The position numbers were made by a program, and so were the translations under genes. From Candidatus Obscuribacterales bacterium (GTDB lineage: Bacteria > Cyanobacteriota > Vampirovibrionia > Obscuribacterales > Obscuribacteraceae): 64,000 nt of DNA. This document shows positions 46,501 through 53,488 of the stretch, one piece after another. Under the pieces are notes generated by a model, which worked only from the letters and a program-made list of their open reading frames with translations, made no database searches and had not been told where the DNA came from. The stretch lies in assembly GCA_019752635.1 (NCBI GenBank), contig JAIELX010000060.1, forward strand, positions 62,001-126,000, in the 5' to 3' direction. The first letter of the stretch is position 1. Each line of letters opens with the position of its first letter.

Positions 46501-47748
46501 GTAAATGATGATGACCATTACTTTGAGCAAACCGACCCAGACAAATGTCCACAAGCTAGTTTCCACAAAAGCTTTTACGTAGCCGGCCGCAATTTGTTCA
46601 GTATCCGGCGTGGCAAAGAACACCAGGAATACAGGTGCGAACATGTATTGCGCAACGAGCAGCGCCGTCTGAATGGCTTTAAGTACCAGGATATAGATTA
46701 GTTCTGCAATCAGGACGCCACCGAGTATGGTGAAGACCACGAGCGATGCGAAATAGAAAATCGAACCAACCATCGGCGCAGCCGAGCCCAAAACAAAGCC
46801 GCCCGCAACCGGAGCGAAAACGTTCAGCGCTCCTGCTCCAGCCGCAATTAATCCCCCCTTCACTGCCGTTGCCAGCGCCACATGGAGCATCGCAAGTTGA
46901 TCGTGCGAGTCGAAGTAAATCGCTTTGATCATTTCGTTAGTGATCTGAATTTCGAAGGCGTAGATGGTTGGCCATGCAAGCAAAAGTCCCGCCGTGAAAA
47001 TCAGCCTTCCTACAGGGGACATTAGTGACCCCGCACCTTTCCAGCTTGCTTCCGCCCAGAACTTCCAAATGCAGAGAATGAAAAGGAGCAGCAGCAAATC
47101 GACTGCTATTCCATACATAACATCAGCACCCTGGCGAATGTACGGAGAAATGCCATCATTTTGCGAGCCGTTCAAACCATTGACGGCGACGTTCGGGTTC
47201 AGTACGAAGATGCGCAGAAACTGCGCTAGATATTGCACGGTGTCGGCGATCCAACCATTGATCAACTCGCTGAGCCACTTGCCCATAAGCTGACCAATGT
47301 TGGCGAAAAGATTGCCGACGAGGTCGTCGGCGAACCATTTGTGCAGTCCGCGATAGGTATCGTTGATTGAACCTAGGCTGGCGTTTAGCGAGTTGCGTGC
47401 AATCTTTTGCACATCGCCGCCTCGACCTTGTTCTGCCGCCTGATAGATTAGATTGGTGTATTCACCGGTGATGATGCGATCGACGCCGCGTCGCATTGTT
47501 TCCTGGTTTTGCTCAGCAGCTTCTTCAATTTGCTGTAGTTGTCCTCTGGAATTGTAGTAGGGATTGCGAACGGTGCTTTCCGTTCGGGCGGCATTGCCCT
47601 CCGGCGCTTGCTCCGAATTGCCGTGTGTTCCGGGCGGTGGCTCATGCGTTTGAGCAAGAGTTGAGGTGAACACTCCCGGCAGCGCCAGAGAAATGAGTCC
47701 CCAGATGACGAAAAGGTATTTTGAAAATTGAGAGCGGCGCGTATGCAT
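43513..47748 (-). CDS. Orphan VirB6/TrbL-like polytopic membrane protein with long C-terminal region
   Basis: A 1411-residue protein. A signal peptide or first span (about 10-33) is followed by an amphipathic region and about seven spans between residues 205 and 480 (VMYGIAVDLLLLLFILCIW, IFTAGLLLAWPTIYAF, MVGSIFYFASLVVFTILGG, WTFVWVGLLKVMVIIIY). This layout resembles VirB6/TrbL channel proteins of type IV secretion. A Gly/Pro/Thr/Met-rich linker (about 535-690) leads to some 700 soluble helical residues (MRKLTAQLTSMSGVGIRHN onward) that I cannot assign. No other type IV gene is in the window. ATG 47748 abuts, head to head, a possible plus-strand start at 47749 and lacks a clear site, so the true start may be internal. 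Confidence 0.75.
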   Translation of the reverse strand: MHTRRSQFSKYLFVIWGLISLALPGVFTSTLAQTHEPPPGTHGNSEQAPEGNAARTESTVRNPYYNSRGQLQQIEEAAEQNQETMRRGVDRIITGEYTNLIYQAAEQGRGGDVQKIARNSLNASLGSINDTYRGLHKWFADDLVGNLFANIGQLMGKWLSELINGWIADTVQYLAQFLRIFVLNPNVAVNGLNGSQNDGISPYIRQGADVMYGIAVDLLLLLFILCIWKFWAEASWKGAGSLMSPVGRLIFTAGLLLAWPTIYAFEIQITNEMIKAIYFDSHDQLAMLHVALATAVKGGLIAAGAGALNVFAPVAGGFVLGSAAPMVGSIFYFASLVVFTILGGVLIAELIYILVLKAIQTALLVAQYMFAPVFLVFFATPDTEQIAAGYVKAFVETSLWTFVWVGLLKVMVIIIYSNFNPWGKILIAIGVLQMMIQVPGFLARAQISPMSDFVSAGLITGGLLKAFTGLSGVLSSGASSLITRAIEEKMVQGQFVGSNSVQHGLTGNVENPQLLNTLNKTSEDERTRWGGMGASAGGFGTGLGTPPDKLTGTPGASGLTPPTMKPATDQPPGIPGMPGTGTAEENKDGFTANLTQATALQMTPPPSKPQTPGPRPMSFAPPGGTAASSTTGNAAVSTGGKAAAFTGGEFKPNTEPYSWKTPAVENWDESNFSHVPMRKLTAQLTSMSGVGIRHNQAATSILGTAENGVSRVNLANGANEAEQTRALYTASFANTVAHDDPARDAARQAAFDNGAHQPKGFKQGLIANWLNANGHSWYMTPWAKENFNKGIFSAAVDGSAAYMSGGEGNAFTSYLNQRFGEWTPDRDAMAVHLITNPESAESPWNRNIGPATDALIHGGIPINMATRGAMQNMAIQGMHPSRRKQAVFAVLSYLNPIANERYGDEPLAVSQLGLGEMARALPADQVNTALAMFQVSGQADLNPTCGSYVAGLAADTGKDAGVAYSCLSTAAPYVAQQMGRVRAGTNLASIRTISDLDATIVPAVGETREQTMQMILETSCSALKTGEMHGIPMRTVMNPDVAPSIYEFMGSDIANINSPSAQRKLQIVSKNMSMVGTGNDTRTLNAILSVVENGGSLGAMTADHINVAAKLMDGGVSGSILPVATEVAVQGKYHASSSDSLPIKEIMDTAQHFATGQVTDYRSVPVVAALSRAGIQTISNQNIRIAAEAIADNGGQVNHDHVTAVLRVSQQLRNPNLAPGVVETFIRATGEQQGIPDAASMALPSLMTELEGRGTSIANIGSCIGSIQRSGGFSDFQMQDMATVNLVVERAGNSGPHGMQAINAVTRIIGAEQSAQNPRYIEVTEEFLSNNGRTKDLEVRSVSALADLDERRQVEQVRLSSMPANDPARALQQDRLDRFRLDNRTMQQVARDPNYQTGQGINDSIWSSLFV

Positions 47749-48054
47749 ATGAAGAAACTGACCAAGCGTGTCTACCTCGCTCTATCAGTAATTTCTATTT
47801 GTTGCCAAGTTGTTGGCTCCCGGCAAAAAACAGGGGGAAATACGCATGGTCCTATGATTCTGGACAAACGGGTTGCCGGGTGAGAGCTTATTGCAGTCGA
47901 GGATGCCGGAGATCCTTCGGCAGACGACAATCCGTTGTTGGTTATTGATCGTTCGCCTGCCGAGTTGCGATTGAACGCCGCTTTGCCCGTGATTCCGGTC
48001 GGAAATTTCAGTTTAGCAGCGTGCGGCGATGCTGCTCGCCCGACCACCCTATGA
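47749..48054 (+). pseudogene. Small secreted protein gene interrupted by an in-frame TGA
   Basis: From ATG 47749 a plus frame reads a clean signal peptide (MKKLTKRVYLALSVISICC, cut near VVGS), then TGA at 47881-47883 after 44 codons. The same frame then stays open for 56 more codons of protein-like sequence (ELIAVEDAGDPSADDNPL, VIDRSPAELRLNAALPV, VIPVGNFSLAAC) to TGA 48052-48054. Codon choice resembles that of neighbours. The simplest reading is a gene broken by one nonsense change; a sequencing error is the other option. Selenocysteine recoding is unlikely since no suitable hairpin is evident. The minus-strand 91-codon frame here overlaps it and looks less protein-like. The downstream end overlaps the hydrolase stop. 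Confidence 0.4.
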
Positions 48055-49131
48055 CGGAGGCTGAGGAGCTTTGATCTTAAGTTCTTGCAGTTGCATGTGG
48101 ATTTGAGCTTTCACCGAGAGTTCTCCGGGCTCGCTACGCGATGCTACAGATGGTGCGGACGACACCTTATTCAACCAGCCCGTAACCGATTCGACGACCT
48201 GCGGTTTCAGGTACGACGTGCCAAGCAGAACGTGTCCGCACTTCGGTAGTTCCACTATCGTTTTGTTGGTCGTTGGAAGATTCTTCAAAATAGCTTTGAT
48301 ACTATGATTGCCGACGATGTGGTCAATCTTGCCTTGAACGATCAATACGGGGACATTCGGATCAACGTGTTTTGCCGCCGCGGGGGTGCGTCTGATGAAC
48401 CATCCCGTGCGCAATATTTCTCGTGGTGTCAATTTGATGCGCGACAGAGGGTCCGCGATCATTTCATTGCTAACGCGTTTGTCGTCGGCGGAATAGTGAT
48501 CTATGTAGCGCGCCACGTCCATCGGCTTATCCAGTCGCCAAATATACTTGAAGAAATCCGTCACAACCATAACGGGATTGAAGAAGCAGGGACGAGTGCC
48601 GGCACTGCATAAGATCATGCCGTCGACCAATCCTTTCGACGAACCTGCCGCGCGGGTGACCACGCCGGCGCCCACGCTTTCGCCGATGCAGTAGACCGGT
48701 AGACCGGGATAATCGCTTCTGATTTGCTTGAACGTTGCTACCAGATCGTCAGCGCTTTTTTCGTAATTCACCACACGATCCGCTTTTGTTACCGCTTCTT
48801 CACCACCACCGTGGTAGCGCAACCCGTGTCCGCGCAAATCACATGATAAAACTGTAAATCCATTTCCTACCAGATGCTCGGCTAGCGACTGAAAACTGCC
48901 AGCGTGTTGAGTGGTACCGTGGACGGTGACTATGATGCCCTTTGTCTTCTGATCAGCCGGAGGCGCATACACACGCGGCTTGATCGGATGGGCGTCGTAT
49001 TGCGCTGCAACTGAGCCGGCAAATGCGGACGGTGTTGCTGTAGCGATCAGCGATACTGCAATACCGGTTAGTAACCCGGCGTTCGTTCTCGAAATAGTTG
49101 TTTTTAAGGTTTTGCGGTCCGGGCTAATCAC
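48049..49131 (-). CDS. Secreted alpha/beta hydrolase (S33 type)
   Basis: A 360-residue exported hydrolase. After a basic start and signal peptide (about 18-38, ending FAG) the fold shows IIVTVHGTTQHAG (oxyanion), nucleophile Ser in CIGESVGAG, Asp in VQGKIDHIVG and His in KCGHVLLG. The lid region holds FKYIWRLDKPMDV. Its relatives are monoglyceride lipase-like enzymes and serine aminopeptidase S33 homologues; the substrate is probably a lipid or ester. A Ser/Val/Pro-rich tail of about 40 residues follows. GTG 49131 has GGAAAG eight bases upstream. The hydrolase domain is similar to that of the 12678-14318 protein but lacks DUF4384. Confidence 0.88.
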   Translation of the reverse strand: MISPDRKTLKTTISRTNAGLLTGIAVSLIATATPSAFAGSVAAQYDAHPIKPRVYAPPADQKTKGIIVTVHGTTQHAGSFQSLAEHLVGNGFTVLSCDLRGHGLRYHGGGEEAVTKADRVVNYEKSADDLVATFKQIRSDYPGLPVYCIGESVGAGVVTRAAGSSKGLVDGMILCSAGTRPCFFNPVMVVTDFFKYIWRLDKPMDVARYIDHYSADDKRVSNEMIADPLSRIKLTPREILRTGWFIRRTPAAAKHVDPNVPVLIVQGKIDHIVGNHSIKAILKNLPTTNKTIVELPKCGHVLLGTSYLKPQVVESVTGWLNKVSSAPSVASRSEPGELSVKAQIHMQLQELKIKAPQPPS

Positions 49132-49231
49132 GCTTAATCTTTCCTTTCAACGCCGGGCAAAGGCGATGGTTTGACAACAGCTGGATCTGCTGGGCTGTTG
49201 GACGAGAACGTGCGCTTGGCTTCCATTTATA

Positions 49232-49263
49232 CTACTTGTCAAATCTAAAAGTAGGTTTTTTTT
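49232..49263 (+). terminator. Terminator-like hairpin without an upstream plus-strand gene
   Basis: CTACTT (49232-49237) pairs with AAGTAG (49249-49254) over six bases, followed by G and eight T. On the plus strand this is a plausible intrinsic terminator, yet all neighbouring genes are on the minus strand. It could end an antisense or small RNA. Confidence 0.4.
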
Positions 49264-49518
49264 CTATCATCAACGAGCAAAATGTTGTTGACAGCTGGAG
49301 CTCCAAGTTGATCCGGCATTCTATCTTTTTCCACATTTCGGACAAGAGTAGACCTCTTGTAACTGAGTATAATCCCGAATGCTAAAAAAGGGCAGAATCT
49401 GCTGTCGGAGTCCGTTTGTCAAGCACGCTGGCGGAATCTGTCGGGTTCTGTCTCCAGTAGACGCAAGTGCCTCCGGCAGGTGCCTGCGTGAATTCGTTAA
49501 GGGGCGGAGAATTTTCTC

Positions 49519-49563
49519 AAAAGAAACAGCCTCACGACATCCATGGATTTCATGAGGCTGTTT
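49519..49563 (-). terminator. Rho-independent terminator of the FKBP gene
   Basis: AAACAGCCTCA (49524-49534) and TGAGGCTGTTT (49553-49563) are perfectly complementary over eleven bases. On the minus strand the hairpin is followed by TTTCTTTT. It lies 38 bases past the FKBP stop. Confidence 0.85.
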
Positions 49564-49600
49564 ACAGGTGCACTCGAGGATGCGACCGGGTCGCGTCAAA

Positions 49601-49960
49601 TTATTTGACTTCGAGCAATTCAACGTCGAATACCAGGGTGGCGTTGGCTGGAATCAGTCCGCCGGCGCCCCTGCTGCCATATCCTAAGTCAGGCGGAATG
49701 ACCAATCGACGTTTGCCGCCAATCTTCATTGTGGCAACGCCTTCGTCCCATCCCTTAATCACTTGTCCAACGCCGATTTGAAAGTTGAACGGTTTTCCAC
49801 GATCCACCGAGCTGTCAAATTTGGTTCCATCAGTCAACCAGCCGGTGTAGTGGACTGTGACTGTTTGTCGCGGCGAGGGGCTGGCGCCCTGTCCCGTTAC
49901 TTGATCCTCGTACTGAAGCCCTGAAGGTAACGTGACGAGGTTTGCGCTGTCGATCTTCAT
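49601..49960 (-). CDS. FKBP-type peptidyl-prolyl isomerase
   Basis: A 119-residue single-domain FKBP that speeds cis-trans proline isomerisation during protein folding. The core signatures are present: VTVHYTGWLTDGTKFDSS, FNFQIGVGQVIKGWDEG, MKIGGKRRLVIPPDLGYG and LVFDVELLEVK. The N-terminal 20 residues (MKIDSANLVTLPSGLQYED) are not a signal peptide, so it is probably cytoplasmic. ATG 49960 has AGGAT seven bases upstream; the 45 codons open before it, from 50095, run into the divergent gene's start and look non-coding. It is divergent from the MBL-ligase gene, with 121 bases between starts, and has its own terminator. Confidence 0.95.
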   Translation of the reverse strand: MKIDSANLVTLPSGLQYEDQVTGQGASPSPRQTVTVHYTGWLTDGTKFDSSVDRGKPFNFQIGVGQVIKGWDEGVATMKIGGKRRLVIPPDLGYGSRGAGGLIPANATLVFDVELLEVK

Positions 49961-50081
49961 ATCGTTAATCCTATGAACGAAACGAACAAAAGTGGCAAAG
50001 AATAATACCACGGGGGGGACATATAATTTTAAAGCGAGTCCGACGGGGGGCCGGCTTGAGTAGTCTTCAAAGGAGCCGCGC

Positions 50082-52787
50082 GTGAGTGAAGACAATATGC
50101 TGATCTGGACGTCTAAAGGACTCTACTGTCCTGTCGGCGATTTCTACATTGACCCTCTCAAGAAGGTCGATCGAGCTGTTATCACGCATGCCCACTCCGA
50201 CCATGCGCGTTCGGGCAGCAAAGCTTACTTGACAGTGGACCGCGGCGTTCATGTCTTGCGTGCTCGCATCGCGCGTAAGGCACCAGTCGAGGCTCTCAAA
50301 TTCGGAGAGTCTGTGAACATCAATGGTGTCAAAATCTCATTTCACTCCGCCGGACATGTGCTTGGTTCATCGCAAGTGCGTTTGGAGTACAGGGGGGAAG
50401 TTTGGGTTGCCTCCGGCGACTATAAGTTACAGAAGGATCTCACCTGTCCCGCCTTTGAACCGGTTCGCTGTCATACCTTCATAACAGAGTCGACATTCGG
50501 GTTGCCCGTCTACCAGTGGCCCGACAGCGAAGCGGTTTTTGAAGAGATTAATCGGTGGTGGCAATACAACCGTGAGCACGGACTCGTCTCGATTCTGCAC
50601 GGCTACTCCCTGGGTAAGTCTCAGCGTGTGTTGGCAAGTGTAGATCCTGCTATCGGCCCGCTTTATGTGCACCGGGCCGTGGCGAAAATCAACGCCGCAT
50701 ACGAGGCTTCTGGAGTGCATCTGCCCGGGGCGGTTGCGCTTAAAGACGATGATAATGTTGATCTGCGCGGAGCCTTGTTGATCGGACCGTTTTCCAATCC
50801 ACATGCTGTTACCAACGGTGCAGGTTTCTCCCTGGCTTCTGCATCGGGCTGGCTGCGGACTAAGCGGAATCGTAAAGCCAGTTCTCTCGATCGCGGTTTT
50901 ATACTTTCGGATCATGCTGATTGGAATGATCTGTTGCAGGTGATAGAGGCGACCGGTGCCGAACGCGTAGTTGTATCGTGCGGATACGTTCATGCTTTAG
51001 GTCATTGGCTCAAGACCCGCGGCATTTCGTGCGGCGGTGTTGATACTCTGAGAAACGGTATGATTGGCGAACATCCCGGGTCTGAGATGGTGGATTTACC
51101 GGCTTTTGGCGAGTCGACTCCTCTTGCTCTCACCGATTCGCTCGCGCCGTTGGCAACGACATCTGCATCTGCGGGTACATCCTTTAGCCAGACTTGTATG
51201 CAGATGGACTGCAATAGTGAGGGGAAAGCAACGGCGCTGCATCAGTTTCTCAAAGACTCGTCGGAAGAGGATGCTACAGCTGCGCTGCGATTGCTTCGAG
51301 GACGCGATGCCAGGCAAACTGTCCGCTCAGTAGTCCTGCGCGATCTCGCGCTAGCAGAATCGACATTACCCGATTGGATTTATCGTCTTTGCTATGAAGA
51401 ATCGGGAGATGTGATTGAGACCATCTCGCTCATAGTGACCGACGCCGCATCGAATGGCTGTTTGAGCCTGGCGAAACTGCTGGAAAAAGTTGAAGCGGTT
51501 CGCACCGGCAATGAAGTTGAGCGCGAGAAAGAAATTGTACGATTGTGGCGGGAACTTAACTGCGATGATCGGATCTTGGCGAACCGAATTTTGTCGGGCG
51601 GATTTAGAATCGACGAACCTGCCCTTGTGCCTGCTTTGTCTCGTTTGACTGGAATTGATGAGAGGGCGGTTGCCTACCAAATGAAAAATTGCAGCACCGT
51701 AGATGGTACCTGCGCCGATTTGCTCTCCGGTGCTGAGAACCTTGCTCGCTTTATGCCGATGGAGTTTCATCAGGTAAGACACATTGATAGCACTGAACAG
51801 CTTGTCGCTGAGACTGCTTCTTCGGGTTGCGTTGCAGAGTTGAGATGGGACGGTATTCCTGCCCAACTGGTTAAACGCGACGGTCAATCCGTGCTCTGGT
51901 GGAACAATGGCCGCCTGCTGTCCGATGTCTTTCCTGAGATATTGGATGCGGCAAATAGTTTACCTGATAACACAATCGTAGAGGGTGATATCCTGGGCTG
52001 GAAGCAAGCGGACGTGCTGCCTAAGGCTACTTTGCAAAGACGTTTGCGCGCAGCAGCTAATAAGAAATTACGCGATGAAGTTCCTGTTGTCTTTATGGCT
52101 CATGATTTGCTCCAGGAGCGAAACATCGATATTCGCCATCAACCATTTTCTTTCAGGCGTGCGGCACTGGAACGTGTCTTGAGCACAACGGAAGGTTGCA
52201 CCAGTGCACAAGTCGAGCAGCTCCAGCTCTTCAGCCCGTGTAAGATTCAGCTCAGCCCGCTGTTGCGGACTGCTAGCGTTTGGAATATTAAGGATCATGC
52301 CGAACTGCATGAGAAACTGACCTATGTGGAGTCCATCGGTGCCGATGGCTTAGTGGTCAAGGACATCTGCTCGGGATACGGCCGGGAAGCGCCTCCCTGG
52401 ATCTACGTTCGCCCGCGACCGGTGATCGTAAATGCTGCCCTGGTCTCGGTTCGGGTTCCCCGAGGAGAAAGCGAAGAGGCGGAGTTTACTCTGGCATTGT
52501 TGCGCGAGGGTGAGCTGGTGCCGGTCGCGAAGATGTCGTCGCTTGACCTATCCGTCGCTGAGCAAAATAGCGTTACTGAATTCATCAGGCTCAATACCCT
52601 GGAAAAGTTTGGTCCGGTGCGCGTTCTGAATCCCAAGCTCATTTTTGAATTGGCTTGCGCCGGCGTGCGAGCATCAGCTCGCCACAAGGCCGGGTTGACG
52701 GTTCGCCATTGCAAGGTGCTGCGCTGGTGTGGTGAACTCGCTGAAAATCCCGTACATTCCGTTGATGCACTGAAGCCGCAAACCTGA
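50082..52787 (+). CDS. MBL-fold exonuclease fused to a DNA ligase lacking the catalytic lysine
   Basis: A 901-residue protein. Residues about 1-330 are a ligase-associated DNA exonuclease of the metallo-beta-lactamase type, with THAHSDHA (His36, His38, Asp40, His41), HSAGHVLGSSQVRLEY and ASGDYKLQKDLTCPAFEPV all intact. Residues about 390-900 match the partner ATP-dependent ligase of the LigB/cisplatin-response type. Its nucleophile motif KYDGIR reads RWDGIP with Arg588 for the adenylated Lys; motif IV is DGLVVKD and the motif V lysines are gone. These two proteins are normally separate genes beside a DEXH helicase, which is absent here. Ligation by the standard route is unlikely. GTG 50082 has AAGGAG six bases upstream. 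Confidence 0.88.
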   Translation: MSEDNMLIWTSKGLYCPVGDFYIDPLKKVDRAVITHAHSDHARSGSKAYLTVDRGVHVLRARIARKAPVEALKFGESVNINGVKISFHSAGHVLGSSQVRLEYRGEVWVASGDYKLQKDLTCPAFEPVRCHTFITESTFGLPVYQWPDSEAVFEEINRWWQYNREHGLVSILHGYSLGKSQRVLASVDPAIGPLYVHRAVAKINAAYEASGVHLPGAVALKDDDNVDLRGALLIGPFSNPHAVTNGAGFSLASASGWLRTKRNRKASSLDRGFILSDHADWNDLLQVIEATGAERVVVSCGYVHALGHWLKTRGISCGGVDTLRNGMIGEHPGSEMVDLPAFGESTPLALTDSLAPLATTSASAGTSFSQTCMQMDCNSEGKATALHQFLKDSSEEDATAALRLLRGRDARQTVRSVVLRDLALAESTLPDWIYRLCYEESGDVIETISLIVTDAASNGCLSLAKLLEKVEAVRTGNEVEREKEIVRLWRELNCDDRILANRILSGGFRIDEPALVPALSRLTGIDERAVAYQMKNCSTVDGTCADLLSGAENLARFMPMEFHQVRHIDSTEQLVAETASSGCVAELRWDGIPAQLVKRDGQSVLWWNNGRLLSDVFPEILDAANSLPDNTIVEGDILGWKQADVLPKATLQRRLRAAANKKLRDEVPVVFMAHDLLQERNIDIRHQPFSFRRAALERVLSTTEGCTSAQVEQLQLFSPCKIQLSPLLRTASVWNIKDHAELHEKLTYVESIGADGLVVKDICSGYGREAPPWIYVRPRPVIVNAALVSVRVPRGESEEAEFTLALLREGELVPVAKMSSLDLSVAEQNSVTEFIRLNTLEKFGPVRVLNPKLIFELACAGVRASARHKAGLTVRHCKVLRWCGELAENPVHSVDALKPQT

Positions 52788-52831
52788 TTCTTGTATGCGC
52801 TCCTTTTCCTCGTCGAGTCTCGTCCGGAGTT

Positions 52832-53488
52832 CTACTTCGAAGACTTTTCCGCACTCTTGACCATGGCGAAAACTTTCTTGCGCAACTCATCAATTTTCTT
52901 CATGTCATCATGCAGCATGACCGCTTGCTCTCCGAACTTGATGTTGTCCGTTCCCTTCAGTGCCTTCTGCATGTTGAACAGCGTCAAGTAGTGAGCCTTA
53001 GCATCTTCGTAGAGCGGCGTCATCTGATCCATCAAGACCGTGGCATCGGATTTGATACCGGCCGGCAACGCCAGGTTATCGACTTCGGCGGCATAGAGCG
53101 GCATTAGTTTTGCGATTTGGTCGAGGTAATAGTCAACCCATCCCTGTCGCATCGGCAAGTAATCGCCTATGGGCATCATGCCGCTGGGATCAGGAATCGC
53201 TGGAATGATTATGCTGCCGACAACGTCCGGGTCGCCCACTGAGATGTAATCTTGTCTCGTGGCTTCGCCGACCAACTCAGCGGCCGCCCTTTGAATCTTT
53301 TTCAGCGCTTCACCCATTTGCCGAAGACCTTCGGCTGCTACAACAGGGCTGGACTTCACGCTTCCAGTTAGTGGCGCCGAACTTTTGGCGGTAGCTGCAG
53401 GTGTGGTATCGTCGGCACGAACCGAATTCGCAGCAATGCCTGCTAGACACGCAACAGTCAGGGTAATCGCTGCTGTTTTACTAATCAT
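52832..53488 (-). CDS. Secreted helical protein coupled to ferrochelatase
   Basis: A 218-residue exported protein with signal peptide (ITLTVACLAGIAANSVRA) and an Ala/Thr/Ser linker. The rest is helical (EGLRQMGEALKKIQRAAAEL, YYLDQIAKLMPLYAAEVDNLAL, MDQMTPLYEDAKAHYLTLF, MLHDDMKKIDELRKKVFAMV), with a Pro/Ile-rich loop (SIIIPAIPDPSGMMPIGDY) between. No family recognised; a four-helix bundle seems likely. Its ATG 53488 overlaps the ferrochelatase stop (ATGATTAG), giving coupled translation, and suggests a link with heme or iron, but no heme motif is seen. Confidence 0.75.
   Translation of the reverse strand: MISKTAAITLTVACLAGIAANSVRADDTTPAATAKSSAPLTGSVKSSPVVAAEGLRQMGEALKKIQRAAAELVGEATRQDYISVGDPDVVGSIIIPAIPDPSGMMPIGDYLPMRQGWVDYYLDQIAKLMPLYAAEVDNLALPAGIKSDATVLMDQMTPLYEDAKAHYLTLFNMQKALKGTDNIKFGEQAVMLHDDMKKIDELRKKVFAMVKSAEKSSK

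Larger units (their letters stand above)
49132..49600. other. Intergenic stretch with hairpins, no gene supported
   Basis: No convincing coding frame. A plus-strand terminator-like element lies at 49232-49263, and the FKBP terminator (minus strand) at 49519-49563. A hairpin ACAAGAG/CTCTTGT lies at 49342-49360. TTGACA occurs at 49417-49422 on the minus strand and may belong to the hydrolase promoter. A similar phrase TTGACA(ACA)GCTGGA occurs twice, at about 49171 and 49288. Confidence 0.45.

Noticed and set aside
47881..47883. TGA read as selenocysteine
   Set aside because: No clear SECIS-like hairpin just downstream and no selenoprotein family match; a nonsense change is simpler.
47772..48047. 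Minus-strand 91-codon frame between the VirB6-like and hydrolase genes
   Set aside because: It is the mirror of the plus-strand frame that has a signal peptide; low-complexity composition and no ribosome site.
49321..49623. Minus-strand frame ending in YSCPKCGKR, like a zinc ribbon
   Set aside because: Its first part overlaps the FKBP gene end and its terminator, it has no ribosome site, and only one Cys pair is present.
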